A stretch of DNA of 64,000 bases, taken from an alpha proteobacterium U9-1i (GTDB lineage: Bacteria; Pseudomonadota; Alphaproteobacteria; Caulobacterales; Aquidulcibacteraceae). A model generated the notes under the pieces. That model searched no databases and had not been told where the DNA came from. It worked only from the letters and a program-made list of their open reading frames with translations. This document shows positions 17,847 to 26,379 of this stretch, piece by piece (the first letter of the stretch is position 1; the number at the start of each line of letters is the position of its first letter). The position numbers and the translations under genes are program-made. The stretch lies in the NCBI GenBank assembly GCA_000974665.1, contig BBSY01000004.1:62001-126000 (forward strand). The letters are read 5' to 3'.

Positions 17847-18578
17847 GTGGGTCAAGGAAAACGAAACGTCGCTGAGAGCGATGGGGACCAGGGCCTCATC
17901 TATTCCAGCCCAGCGATTCATGAGCGCCGCCGGCGCATTCTCGAAGAAACGCGGAAGATGATCGCCGAGCACGGGCTCGCGGGCTTCAGCATGGATGAAG
18001 TGGGCAAGCGCGCGGGCGTCGCCAAGCGTACGCTCTACAACGCGTACCAAACCAAGGAAAACATGATCGCGCTGGCGATCCATGAGTATTTTGAGCGCTA
18101 CCTACAGCATATCCCGTACACGGGCGAGATCGGCTCAATCCAACGCAACGTCGAGCGCATGATCTTCGTGATCCAGCGCAACCGGCAACTGCGAAACTAT
18201 ATCAGCGCGCTCATGTCGATCTATTTCAGCGCCGATAGCGACAGCGACATCTGGAACACAATGCATTCGATGGCGGTCGAATCGAACCTGCAATGGATCA
18301 ACGGCTTAAAAAGCAAACGCCAGCTTCAGCCGTGGATCGATCCCGTGCGTTTGGCCGACGATATCGTGCGTATGGAATATTCGATCATCAACGATTGGTG
18401 CCGCGGCAAGATCGAAGACGATCAGGTGGTTTACCATCTGGTTCGCGCTTGCTTGACGATTGGCGCGGGCGCGGCGCGCGGCGCCGGCCGGAAGGAAATC
18501 GAAGACATGCTGACCGAGTTCCACACCTCGGGCATCCCACTGCCGACGCTGCCCACCGCGCGCGCCAAGAAAGGGTGA
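17847..18578 (+). CDS. TetR/AcrR-family transcriptional regulator
   Basis: TetR-type repressor of 243 residues: N-terminal helix-turn-helix (ILEETRKMIAEHG, then FSMDEVGKRAGVAKRTLYN) and an all-helical ligand domain. No ATG occurs before the DNA-binding domain; GTG 17847 with GGAG ten bases upstream is the best start. It is followed after seven bases by an enoyl-CoA hydratase and then a flavin reductase gene. As the only regulator gene inside the catabolic island, it is the leading candidate to bind the ten shared palindromic sites, probably with an acyl-CoA-type ligand (inference). Confidence 0.85.
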   Translation: MGQGKRNVAESDGDQGLIYSSPAIHERRRRILEETRKMIAEHGLAGFSMDEVGKRAGVAKRTLYNAYQTKENMIALAIHEYFERYLQHIPYTGEIGSIQRNVERMIFVIQRNRQLRNYISALMSIYFSADSDSDIWNTMHSMAVESNLQWINGLKSKRQLQPWIDPVRLADDIVRMEYSIINDWCRGKIEDDQVVYHLVRACLTIGAGAARGAGRKEIEDMLTEFHTSGIPLPTLPTARAKKG

Positions 18579-18585
18579 GCGCCGA

Positions 18586-19368
18586 ATGACCGCGTCCGAG
18601 CGCCTCCTCGTCGATAAGCGCGAAGATGGCGTCGTCATCGCCACGTTGAACCGGCCGGAAGCCAATAACGCGGTCTCGTTTGAGATGTGGCGCGCGTTCG
18701 CGGCGCTGCTGGACGATCTGGACCACGATACGCCCGCTCGCGCGCTGGTGATCACCGGCGCCGGACGGCTTTTCTCGACCGGCGGGGATATGAAAATCGG
18801 CCCCGCCGCCGGCGAGGGCGCGCTCTCCCCCGCCGCCAGGCTCGAATGGGGCCAACGCATCATCGCACGGCTGCGGCGCCTGCCCATCCCGGCGATCGCC
18901 GCGATCGAAGGCGGCGCGTTCGGAATGGGCTGGTCGATCGCGCTCGCATGCGACGTCATCATTGCCGCGGACAATGCGAGCTTCAGCGCGCCGTTTGTGG
19001 ATTTCGGACTGACGCCCGATGGCGGCGCCGCGTGGTTCCTCACGCAACGCATCGGGCGGCATCGCGCCGCCGATCTGATGCTGACGGGCCGTACGATGCA
19101 AGCGGCGGAAGCGCTGCAACTCGGGCTCATCAGCCGCACGTGCGCATCGGGTGCGGCGCTTGAGACGGCTGTTGCGTATGCTTCTGCGTTGGGCAAGGGC
19201 AACCGTCACGCCGTGGAGCTGACGAAACGATTGTTGCAAGGCGCCGAGACGGGCGATCTCGACGCCTGTCACGCGCAAGAGCTCGCTTATTGCGCAATCC
19301 TGCAGAAGGGCGACGAACTGGCGCGCGCCAAGGAAGCCTTTGCGGCGCGCAGCAAGAACAAGACCTGA
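18586..19368 (+). CDS. Enoyl-CoA hydratase/isomerase family protein
   Basis: Crotonase-fold protein of 260 residues. Oxyanion-hole segments are GAGRLFSTGGDMK and IEGGAFGMGWSIALACDVI, followed by SFSAPFVDFGLTPDGGAAW. It probably hydrates or isomerises an enoyl-CoA of the same pathway. ATG lies seven bases after the TetR stop and 17 bases before the next gene, so the three form one rightward operon. Confidence 0.87.
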   Translation: MTASERLLVDKREDGVVIATLNRPEANNAVSFEMWRAFAALLDDLDHDTPARALVITGAGRLFSTGGDMKIGPAAGEGALSPAARLEWGQRIIARLRRLPIPAIAAIEGGAFGMGWSIALACDVIIAADNASFSAPFVDFGLTPDGGAAWFLTQRIGRHRAADLMLTGRTMQAAEALQLGLISRTCASGAALETAVAYASALGKGNRHAVELTKRLLQGAETGDLDACHAQELAYCAILQKGDELARAKEAFAARSKNKT

Positions 19369-19385
19369 AGCGAAAGGCGCGTCAC

Positions 19386-20018
19386 ATGCAATTCGACATG
19401 CGGGCCTTGCCGCTCCTCTCGCGCTACAAGATCATAAATTCCACGGTGACGCCGCGCCCCATCGCGTGGATCACGACGCAATCGTCTGACGGAATCGTCA
19501 ATGCCGCGCCGTACAGTTTTTTCAACGCCGTGGGCGACGATCCGCCACTGTTGGTGCATGGACTTCTGAAGGATCCGCGCACCGGTGAACTGAAGGACAC
19601 CGCGACCAACATCGTTCAGACCGGCGAGTATGTGGCCAATTTGGTGTGCGAGGCGGACGCCGAGAAAATGAATCAATGCAGCGCCGACGCGCCACGTGGG
19701 GTGTCAGAGGCCGATTACGCCCGTCTTGAACTCGCGCCTTCGGTGACGGTGAAACCGCCCCGGATCGCAACAAGCCCGGTAAGCTTCGAGTGCCGCCGGC
19801 ATTCCGTCCTCGACATTGGCCGCCAGACAATTGTGCTTGGTGAAATTCTCTACGTGCACATCGCCGATGAATTCATTCTCGACGCCGAGAAGATCTATCT
19901 CGATACGCCGGCCATGAAATTGATCGCGCGCACGCATGGCAGCGGTTGGTACGCACGCACCAGCGATCAGTTTAAGATGGAACGCCCGCGATACGATCCT
20001 GAGCGCTTGAAGCGCTGA
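19386..20018 (+). CDS. Flavin reductase family protein (FMN-binding split barrel)
   Basis: Protein of 210 residues from the DIM6/NTAB flavin reductase-like group, with TPRPIAWITTQSSDGIVNAAPYS (nucleotide-binding strand) and the DTATNIVQTGEYVANLV segment. Some relatives supply reduced flavin to two-component monooxygenases; others are unassigned. ATG 19386 is preferred over an upstream in-frame start because it restores the family N-terminus and leaves a normal gap after the hydratase. It could serve a flavin-dependent enzyme such as the LLM protein at 135-1136. Its stop abuts the stop of the convergent lactonase gene with no spacer. Confidence 0.82.
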   Translation: MQFDMRALPLLSRYKIINSTVTPRPIAWITTQSSDGIVNAAPYSFFNAVGDDPPLLVHGLLKDPRTGELKDTATNIVQTGEYVANLVCEADAEKMNQCSADAPRGVSEADYARLELAPSVTVKPPRIATSPVSFECRRHSVLDIGRQTIVLGEILYVHIADEFILDAEKIYLDTPAMKLIARTHGSGWYARTSDQFKMERPRYDPERLKR

Positions 20019-21047
20019 TCACGCACGCCAGTGCGGCAGCGCCAGGCCGGCCGTTTGTACGCGCAATCTCCAAACTTTGTTGTTCCGCATTGAGGCGATG
20101 TAGAGGTCGCGCAGATCGGGGCCGCCAAAGGCGATGTTTGTCGGCATGTTGAGCTTTTCGCCGGCTGCGTCGCTCAGAATTTCGACCGCCTCGCCGGCCG
20201 GCGTTATAGCGACGAGCTTACCGGCGAACGGGAGCGTGCCCCAAAGATTGCCCGCCGCGTCCATTGCGAGTCCATCGGTGAGGCCCAGGTTCGTGCGCTC
20301 GGCAGCGGGCATTGTGCGGACAGCCACGGCGTCGAGATTATCCGGCGCAAGGCCGAGCCGCGGACCGTGCTGGGTTCGATTGGCGTACCCTGCTGACGCC
20401 GTGCGCGTGAACCGCTGGACATCGCCCGCCGCTGTTTGCGCGACGTAGAGCGTTTCGAAGTTCGCGCCGAAGCAGATGCCGTTGGCGCCGCGAATGCCAT
20501 CCACGACGCGCGACACTACCCCCGCGCGCGACACCTTGTAGACGAACCCGCTCGGATCGGTGTTGCCAACATTGTAGGGATCGCGCCATTTCGAGTGCGT
20601 GCAATAGATGTCGCCGTCGGGCCCCAGCGCTGGGCAGTTTGATCCGACCAGATCGCGGCCCTCGATTGCACTGGCGAGCGTCGTTGTTTCGCCGGTCGCT
20701 AGGTCCACGCGCTGAAGGCTGCCGGGCACATCCCCCAGCAAGCCGAAATTTGCGACCACGATGCCGCCGCGACCGTCCGCGCAAATTCCGTTGGCGGAGT
20801 GCGCACGGCCAATGTCCCGACGCGCACCGTTTGGCGTGAGGATGCTCACGGCGGCATCGTGACATGAGACAGCTAGGCTGCCGTTGGCAAAGGCGACAAT
20901 GCCCTCTGGGCGCGCGAGATCTTCCGCGACGAGTTCGAGCGCGTCGATCGATGATGGCGCCGGCGTGTGAGGCGGCGACGTCGCGCAGCCGGTGAACGCA
21001 ACGGCGCCGCCGGCTTGCAGCAGGGCGCGGCGGGAAACGCGCCTCAT
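20019..21047 (-). CDS. Exported SMP-30/gluconolactonase-like lactonase
   Basis: SMP-30/LRE family six-bladed beta-propeller of 342 residues. These enzymes hydrolyse lactones using a single metal ion; blade motifs such as DGLAMDAAGNLWGT and ANGICADGRGGIVVAN are visible. It begins MRRVSRRALLQAGGAVAFTG followed by Cys, a twin-arginine-type signal with a lipobox, so it is probably a periplasmic lipoprotein. The ATG at 21047 overlaps the stop of the formylglycine enzyme gene by four bases. Last gene of the operon led by the TonB receptor. In this setting it could open lactones formed by the quinoprotein dehydrogenases (inference). Confidence 0.82.
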   Translation of the reverse strand: MRRVSRRALLQAGGAVAFTGCATSPPHTPAPSSIDALELVAEDLARPEGIVAFANGSLAVSCHDAAVSILTPNGARRDIGRAHSANGICADGRGGIVVANFGLLGDVPGSLQRVDLATGETTTLASAIEGRDLVGSNCPALGPDGDIYCTHSKWRDPYNVGNTDPSGFVYKVSRAGVVSRVVDGIRGANGICFGANFETLYVAQTAAGDVQRFTRTASAGYANRTQHGPRLGLAPDNLDAVAVRTMPAAERTNLGLTDGLAMDAAGNLWGTLPFAGKLVAITPAGEAVEILSDAAGEKLNMPTNIAFGGPDLRDLYIASMRNNKVWRLRVQTAGLALPHWRA

Positions 21048-21973
21048 TCTGTTTGCTCTGAACCGTGCCAAACGGTCCGGAATCCGATGTGCTCGGTACC
21101 CATCGTGTCGTCTCCCGGTTGGCGCGCGGCCGGGCGATAGCGCGCGCAGAATTGATCCGAGCACAGAAAGGACCCACCCTTGATGGTGTGGAAACCGTCA
21201 ACGGCGAGCGCAGCTTGCCGCCACGCATCGCGCGTCCATTCCCAGACATTGCCAGTCATGTCGTAGAGCCCATAGCCGTTGGCCGGAAAGCAGCCGGCGG
21301 GCGCTGCGCCTTCGTAACCATCGGCGCCGGAATCGCCGAATGGAAACAGGCCTTGGTAGTGGTTGGCGAGAAGCTGACCGCCGGGCCGCGCTTCTTCGCC
21401 CCACGCGTATGCCGCGCCCTGCAGACCGCCGCGCGCGGCGTACTCCCACTCCGCTTCCGTCGGTAGATCGCGCCCGCGCCAGCGTGCGTATGCAAGCGCA
21501 TCTTCGTGCGCGACCTGCACGACGGGGAACGCGTCCCGGCCTTCGATCGACGAGCCTGCGCCGCTTGGCGTGCGCCAAGTCGCGTCGGGATCGAGCCGCC
21601 ACCAGGTGGAGAGATCGCGATAGTCCACGTTGCCGCCCCGGGGGAAGAACACGGCGCCGCCGGCACGATCGCGTTCTGCAACGGTGACGTAGTTGGTGGC
21701 CCTCACGAAGGCAGCGAATTCGGCGTTGGTGACCTCATGCGCATCGATCCAGAAATCGCCGACGCGCACCGTGCGAACCGGGCGCTCCTCGGCGTGAAAC
21801 TCCGTTGAGCCGATGCTCGCCTCGCCGCCACGCACGAGCACCATGCCCTCGTGGCTCTGCGGATCGGCGATCGCGCGGATGGGTGCGCATGATTGCGCCA
21901 CGGCGCGCGGGGGTTCCGCCTCGCGTGCGCACGCGCTGGCAAGAAACGCAATTGCGGCAAACACCAAACGCAT
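21044..21973 (-). CDS. Formylglycine-generating enzyme, predicted lipoprotein
   Basis: SUMF1/FGE-domain protein of 309 residues. FGE oxidises a sulfatase active-site Cys to formylglycine. The two active-site cysteines are present and correctly spaced (Cys271 and Cys276 in LCSDQFCARYRPAAR), and the FWIDAHEVTNAEFAAFV, LPTEAEWEYAARGG and GNVWEWTRD motifs are intact. The start is ATG 21973, seven bases after the sulfatase stop. The N-terminus MRLVFAAIAFLASAC is a lipoprotein signal with lipobox Cys15. That is notable because characterised bacterial FGEs act on unfolded sulfatase in the cytoplasm. Confidence 0.88.
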   Translation of the reverse strand: MRLVFAAIAFLASACAREAEPPRAVAQSCAPIRAIADPQSHEGMVLVRGGEASIGSTEFHAEERPVRTVRVGDFWIDAHEVTNAEFAAFVRATNYVTVAERDRAGGAVFFPRGGNVDYRDLSTWWRLDPDATWRTPSGAGSSIEGRDAFPVVQVAHEDALAYARWRGRDLPTEAEWEYAARGGLQGAAYAWGEEARPGGQLLANHYQGLFPFGDSGADGYEGAAPAGCFPANGYGLYDMTGNVWEWTRDAWRQAALAVDGFHTIKGGSFLCSDQFCARYRPAARQPGDDTMGTEHIGFRTVWHGSEQTE

Positions 21974-21980
21974 CGCGTAC

Positions 21981-24278
21981 TTATTCCAAGTCGATCGTAA
22001 GACGTTCCAGGGTACCACTGAAGCGGCTCTGCGCGATGGTGTAATCGCCGTTGATCGGCGTGAGCGTGTCCTCGCCCACGTCAAAGCCATCGGTGTGCGA
22101 CATCCAGCTTGACAGCGTGGCGTCTACGCGCCCGCGCGCAAGCACACGGCGGCCGAGCGAGATCGTTACCTCACCGCCAGCGCCGGCGGCCGCGCTATCG
22201 GCGCGGAAGCGTGTCACGAGCCGATGACGGCCGGGCGGCAGTGGATCCGCTGCCCGGATGTTGTACTGGCGCTCTCCGATCGCGTTGTAGTGAAACACCG
22301 GGTGCGAACCCATGAAATAGAGCGCGTAGCCGCCGAAGCGACCGCCTTGCGTGACCAGAACGCCATGGGCGCCGCCTTCGGGCACGACGATATCGGCACT
22401 GATGCTGAACGTGCGACGCATCACTGGCGGCGCGGCTCGCTCGGGAACGCGCGTTACGCCCGGATAAAACGTAAAGCTGGTGCGCCCGTTCGTGAGGCTC
22501 GGGACGCCCTCCGCGCCTTCGTTCGGCGCGTGGATTGGCAGGATGCGGTTGCGCGCGGCCTCTGACCAGAACAAATCTTGCAGCGCCGCGAGGCGCTGAG
22601 GCTCGGCGGCGGCAAGATTGTGCGCTTGGCTGAAATCGGTGTTGACGTTGAACAATTCCCACACGCGCTGGTTCAGCGAAACGGCCGGCGCCGGGGTCGC
22701 GTCCCACGGCGTCCCGACCGGGCGCGAGGCCGCGACCCAGCCGTCGTCATAGATTGCGAAGTTCTGCATCACCTCAAACACTTGCCGTGTGCGCCGCGAT
22801 GGCGCCGACGCGTTGGCGACACTGTAAAGCATGCTGACGCCATCGATCGGTTGTTGCGCAACGCCGTTGAGCTGCATCGGCGCCTCAACACCCGCAGCTT
22901 CTAGAATGGTTGGCATGACGTCTGAGACGAAATGGAACTGCCCGCGCTGACCGCCCGCGTCGCGGATGCGTCGCGGCCAAGACATCACCATGGCGTTTCG
23001 GGTGCCGCCAAAATGCGAAGCGACACGCTTGTACCAGGCGAACGGCGCGTTCATGGCCCAGCCCCAACCGCCTGGGTACAAGTTATAAGCGTTCGGTCCG
23101 CCAATATCGTCAATGTTCGAGAGCACATAATCGAAGCGCTCAGCGACATTGTTGACGCCCGACTGCTCGAACAGTTTGCCGTCGAGGCGCCCTTCCGTAC
23201 TCGCGCCGTTGTCGCCCTGAATGTAGATGATGAGTGTGTTGTCCAACTCACCGGTGTCCCGGATCGCTTCGACAACGCGACCGATTTGCGCATCCGCATA
23301 AGACAGCGACGCCGCGTAGGCCTCCATGTACCGCGCGTAGAGACGGCGCTGATCGGCGCTCAGCGTATCCCACGCCGGCAATTGCGGCGGCCGTGGCGCG
23401 AGTTCGGTCCCGACGGGGATAATGCGCTGCGCGAGTTGGCGGCGATAGATGTCCTCACGCATCTGATCCCAGCCGCCATCGAACTGGCCGCGAAAGCCCG
23501 CGAGCCATTCTTCCGGTGCATGGTTGGGCGCATGCGCGGCGCCGGGTGCATAATAGATGAAGAACGGATTGTTGGGCGCGAGCGCTTGTTGCTGGCGAAT
23601 CCAACCCACAGCATCATCAGCGATATCCGCCTCGAAATGATAATCGGCGCTCTGCGGCGGCGCGATCGCGGTTGTGTTGCGCACGAGGGTTGGCGCGAAG
23701 GCGCTGACGTCGGCGCCAAGGAAACCATAGAAATGTTCGAATCCAAGGCCGGTTGGCCAGCGATCGAACGGGCCCGCTGCGCTCTGCTCCCACTCTGGGG
23801 TAACGTGACCCTTGCCGAACATGGCCGTGTTGAAGCCGCGGGCGCGCAACACTTGGGCGATCGTGCCAGCGGACGCTGGAATGACGCTACTGTACCCCTC
23901 GTACCCGGTGGGCAGGTTCGTCACCAGCCCAACGCCGACATTGTGCGGATTGCGTCCGGTGAGCAGTGACGCGCGCGTGGGCGAGCAGATCGCGGCGGTA
24001 CTGAAGCGATTGTAGCGCAAACCGGCGCGGGCGATCATGTCGAATGTCGGCGTCGGCACAGGGCCGCCAAAGGCGCTCGCGGCGCCGAAGCCGACGTCGT
24101 CCGTCATGATCAGCAGCACGTTCGGCGCGTTTGCGGGTGGGCGTGGCGATTGAGGCCATTGCGGCGGCGGCGATTCCAATGCTGTGCGGCCGACCACACG
24201 CTGTTGCGCCAGCGCAGGTGCGCCAAACGCCATCAAGAGCGCGAGAATCACACCAAGCATCTGCAACAACCGAGGCAT
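21981..24278 (-). CDS. Secreted arylsulfatase-type sulfatase
   Basis: Type I sulfatase of 765 residues, acting on sulfate esters. The formylglycine motif CSPTRASLLTG starts at Cys98. Metal-binding Asp60-Asp61 in LLIMTDDVGFG and GKGHVTPEWEQ are in the expected order. A Sec signal peptide is clear, with cleavage probably after PALA (residue 24). The roughly 200 C-terminal residues form an added beta-rich domain seen in long arylsulfatases. It is flanked by the quinohemoprotein gene two bases upstream and the FGE gene seven bases downstream, so enzyme and activator are made together. The natural ester is unknown; an alkyl or alicyclic sulfate would fit the flanking alcohol dehydrogenases. Confidence 0.92.
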   Translation of the reverse strand: MPRLLQMLGVILALLMAFGAPALAQQRVVGRTALESPPPQWPQSPRPPANAPNVLLIMTDDVGFGAASAFGGPVPTPTFDMIARAGLRYNRFSTAAICSPTRASLLTGRNPHNVGVGLVTNLPTGYEGYSSVIPASAGTIAQVLRARGFNTAMFGKGHVTPEWEQSAAGPFDRWPTGLGFEHFYGFLGADVSAFAPTLVRNTTAIAPPQSADYHFEADIADDAVGWIRQQQALAPNNPFFIYYAPGAAHAPNHAPEEWLAGFRGQFDGGWDQMREDIYRRQLAQRIIPVGTELAPRPPQLPAWDTLSADQRRLYARYMEAYAASLSYADAQIGRVVEAIRDTGELDNTLIIYIQGDNGASTEGRLDGKLFEQSGVNNVAERFDYVLSNIDDIGGPNAYNLYPGGWGWAMNAPFAWYKRVASHFGGTRNAMVMSWPRRIRDAGGQRGQFHFVSDVMPTILEAAGVEAPMQLNGVAQQPIDGVSMLYSVANASAPSRRTRQVFEVMQNFAIYDDGWVAASRPVGTPWDATPAPAVSLNQRVWELFNVNTDFSQAHNLAAAEPQRLAALQDLFWSEAARNRILPIHAPNEGAEGVPSLTNGRTSFTFYPGVTRVPERAAPPVMRRTFSISADIVVPEGGAHGVLVTQGGRFGGYALYFMGSHPVFHYNAIGERQYNIRAADPLPPGRHRLVTRFRADSAAAGAGGEVTISLGRRVLARGRVDATLSSWMSHTDGFDVGEDTLTPINGDYTIAQSRFSGTLERLTIDLE

Positions 24279-24280
24279 CG

Positions 24281-26362
24281 CTATCTCCTTCGCGGCGCCT
24301 GGGTCCGGTCTGCGGCGATAGCTGCACGTGTGGCTTGGCGGATATAGTGCTGCAAAGCGACGATTTCGTCCGCAGCGAGTTCCGGGAATTGCGGCATGCC
24401 GTTTTCGCGCAGGATGCCGTCATGTAGCACGGCGGTCATGGTGGCGTTGTCCAGCGGCATCATAGAGCGGCGGAGATCCGGTGCGGCGCCGCCGGCGTTG
24501 AGCGAACCACCGTGGCAGAGCGCGCAACGCCGCGCGTAGAGCGCGGCGCCAGCCTGCGCTTGTGCGGCGTTGATGCGGAAAGCTGCGTCGTCGACCATCG
24601 GCGGCGGCGTAAGGTCTTCCTCCGGCAATTGCGCCGTTCCGCCGATTGCGAACGTCAGCACGCGTCGGCGTTGGGTGCGATAGTCCCACGCTTCAGTTGG
24701 ACTCGCAGCAGTTGAGCTACGCCACCCCGCCAGCACCGTGATGTATTGCCGCCCGTTTGCTTGATAACTGATCGGTTGCGCCAAAATGCCGTTATGGGCG
24801 TCGAACGCCCACACTTCGCGTCCGGCGTCAGCCGTGTAGGCGCGCAAATGGCCCGTCACGTCGCCTTGGAAAACAAGGTTGCCGGCGCTTGACATGATCG
24901 CGCCGTTCTTCGCGCCCGGCAGCGGCACGCTCCACGCCTCACGCTGCGCGATGGGATCCCACGCCAATAATCTGTTCGAACCTTGCGGCACGACCATGCC
25001 GGGCGGCGGCGGGCCCATTCCGTTGTTGATCACTTGCCCGGGCGTGAACGTCCAGCCGCTCAAGTTCGGTGGATCGACATAGATGCGGCCCTGCTCGATC
25101 GCGGGGATGTAAACGAGCCGCGTCTGACGACTGTAGGACATCGCTTCGGCCGAATGGGCGCCAACCGGAGAGGGAAAAACGATAAACGGTTCGCCATTGG
25201 GAAAGCGCGCGGCGGGCACTTCAACCGGACGCCCGGTCTGCTGATCGATCCGCTCGGCCCAGGTGATGTTTTCCACGAACGGCTCGGCGGAGATGAGCCG
25301 GCCATCTTCGCGATCGATCACATAGAAGAAACCATTCTTCGGCGCATGCAGGATAACGTGACGCTCGCGGCCATCGATCTCGACGTCGGCGAGTTCGATA
25401 TCCATCGCCGCGTTGTAGTCCCACGTTTCCCCGGGATTGACCTGGTAGTGCCACTCGTACTCGCCGGTATCGGCGTTCAACGCGACGATTGAGCAGAGGA
25501 AAAGATTGTCGCCGCCTTCGGGGCTTCGGATTTTTTGATTCCAGGGTGTGCCGTTGCCTGTGCCGATGTAGAGCCGATTGTACCGCTCGTCATACGTCAT
25601 GGCGTGCCAGACCGTGCCGCCGCCGCCATAACGCCACCATTCGCCCGTCCATGTTTCCGCGGCCATGCGCATCGCGCCGTTTTCAAAGCCATCCGCCGGG
25701 TTGCCGGGCACGGTGTAGAAGCGCCAAAGTTGGCGACCATCGTCGGCGTCGTACGCGGTGACGTAGCCACGCACCGGGGCGAAATCTCCGCCGCCGTGGC
25801 CGATCACAACTTTGCCGTCGAACACCTGCGGTGGGCCGGAAATGTAGCGCCCGTCGTTTTCCGCAAGCGTCATCACGCTCCAAAGTTCAGCGCCATTGCG
25901 TGCGTCAACGGCGATCAGGCGGCCATCGACCGTGCCGGTGTAAATTTTGCCTTCCCAGTAGGCGATGCCGCGGATCCCCCACGCGGCGCGCATGCGCTCT
26001 CCGGCAACTTCGGTCGCGCGTGCGTCGTAACGCCAGAGCACTTCGCCGGTGGCGGCGTTCAGCGCCTGGATGACGCTGTAGCCGGACGCGAAATAAAGCA
26101 CGCCATCGACGGCAATTGGCGCGCTGTAACTTGATGGGAAGACATCGATGTCGTGGAACCACGCGAGACCGAGCTCGCCGATGTTCTGATCGTTGATCTC
26201 GGTGAGCGGGCTGAAATGGTTCTCGGTCGCGTCGCCGCCATAGGATGGCCAATCCGCGCCATTGTTCGAACTGATCGGACGTGGCCCGCAGGCGCTTGCG
26301 AAACCCACAAGCGCGACCGCGACAATAGCGCTGAACAGAGGTGATGCCTTGGACCAGCGCAT
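24281..26362 (-). CDS. PQQ-dependent quinohemoprotein dehydrogenase, copy A
   Basis: Protein of 693 residues with an eight-bladed PQQ propeller and a C-terminal cytochrome c domain (CALCH, heme Cys613/Cys616/His617, likely axial Met656). It oxidises an alcohol in the periplasm and passes electrons to heme. Blade repeats such as ALNAATGEVLWRYDA and AVDARNGAELWSV, the GTGNGTPWNQK calcium/PQQ segment and the catalytic Asp in GETWDYNAAMD are present. The vicinal Cys-Cys next to PQQ in well-studied enzymes is absent; the segment reads MRAAWGIRGIAY. The N-terminus has a signal ending ASAC, possibly a lipobox. The paralogue at 26380 lies 17 bases upstream. Confidence 0.88.
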   Translation of the reverse strand: MRWSKASPLFSAIVAVALVGFASACGPRPISSNNGADWPSYGGDATENHFSPLTEINDQNIGELGLAWFHDIDVFPSSYSAPIAVDGVLYFASGYSVIQALNAATGEVLWRYDARATEVAGERMRAAWGIRGIAYWEGKIYTGTVDGRLIAVDARNGAELWSVMTLAENDGRYISGPPQVFDGKVVIGHGGGDFAPVRGYVTAYDADDGRQLWRFYTVPGNPADGFENGAMRMAAETWTGEWWRYGGGGTVWHAMTYDERYNRLYIGTGNGTPWNQKIRSPEGGDNLFLCSIVALNADTGEYEWHYQVNPGETWDYNAAMDIELADVEIDGRERHVILHAPKNGFFYVIDREDGRLISAEPFVENITWAERIDQQTGRPVEVPAARFPNGEPFIVFPSPVGAHSAEAMSYSRQTRLVYIPAIEQGRIYVDPPNLSGWTFTPGQVINNGMGPPPPGMVVPQGSNRLLAWDPIAQREAWSVPLPGAKNGAIMSSAGNLVFQGDVTGHLRAYTADAGREVWAFDAHNGILAQPISYQANGRQYITVLAGWRSSTAASPTEAWDYRTQRRRVLTFAIGGTAQLPEEDLTPPPMVDDAAFRINAAQAQAGAALYARRCALCHGGSLNAGGAAPDLRRSMMPLDNATMTAVLHDGILRENGMPQFPELAADEIVALQHYIRQATRAAIAADRTQAPRRR

Positions 26363-26379
26363 ATGTTTATCCCCGCGCC

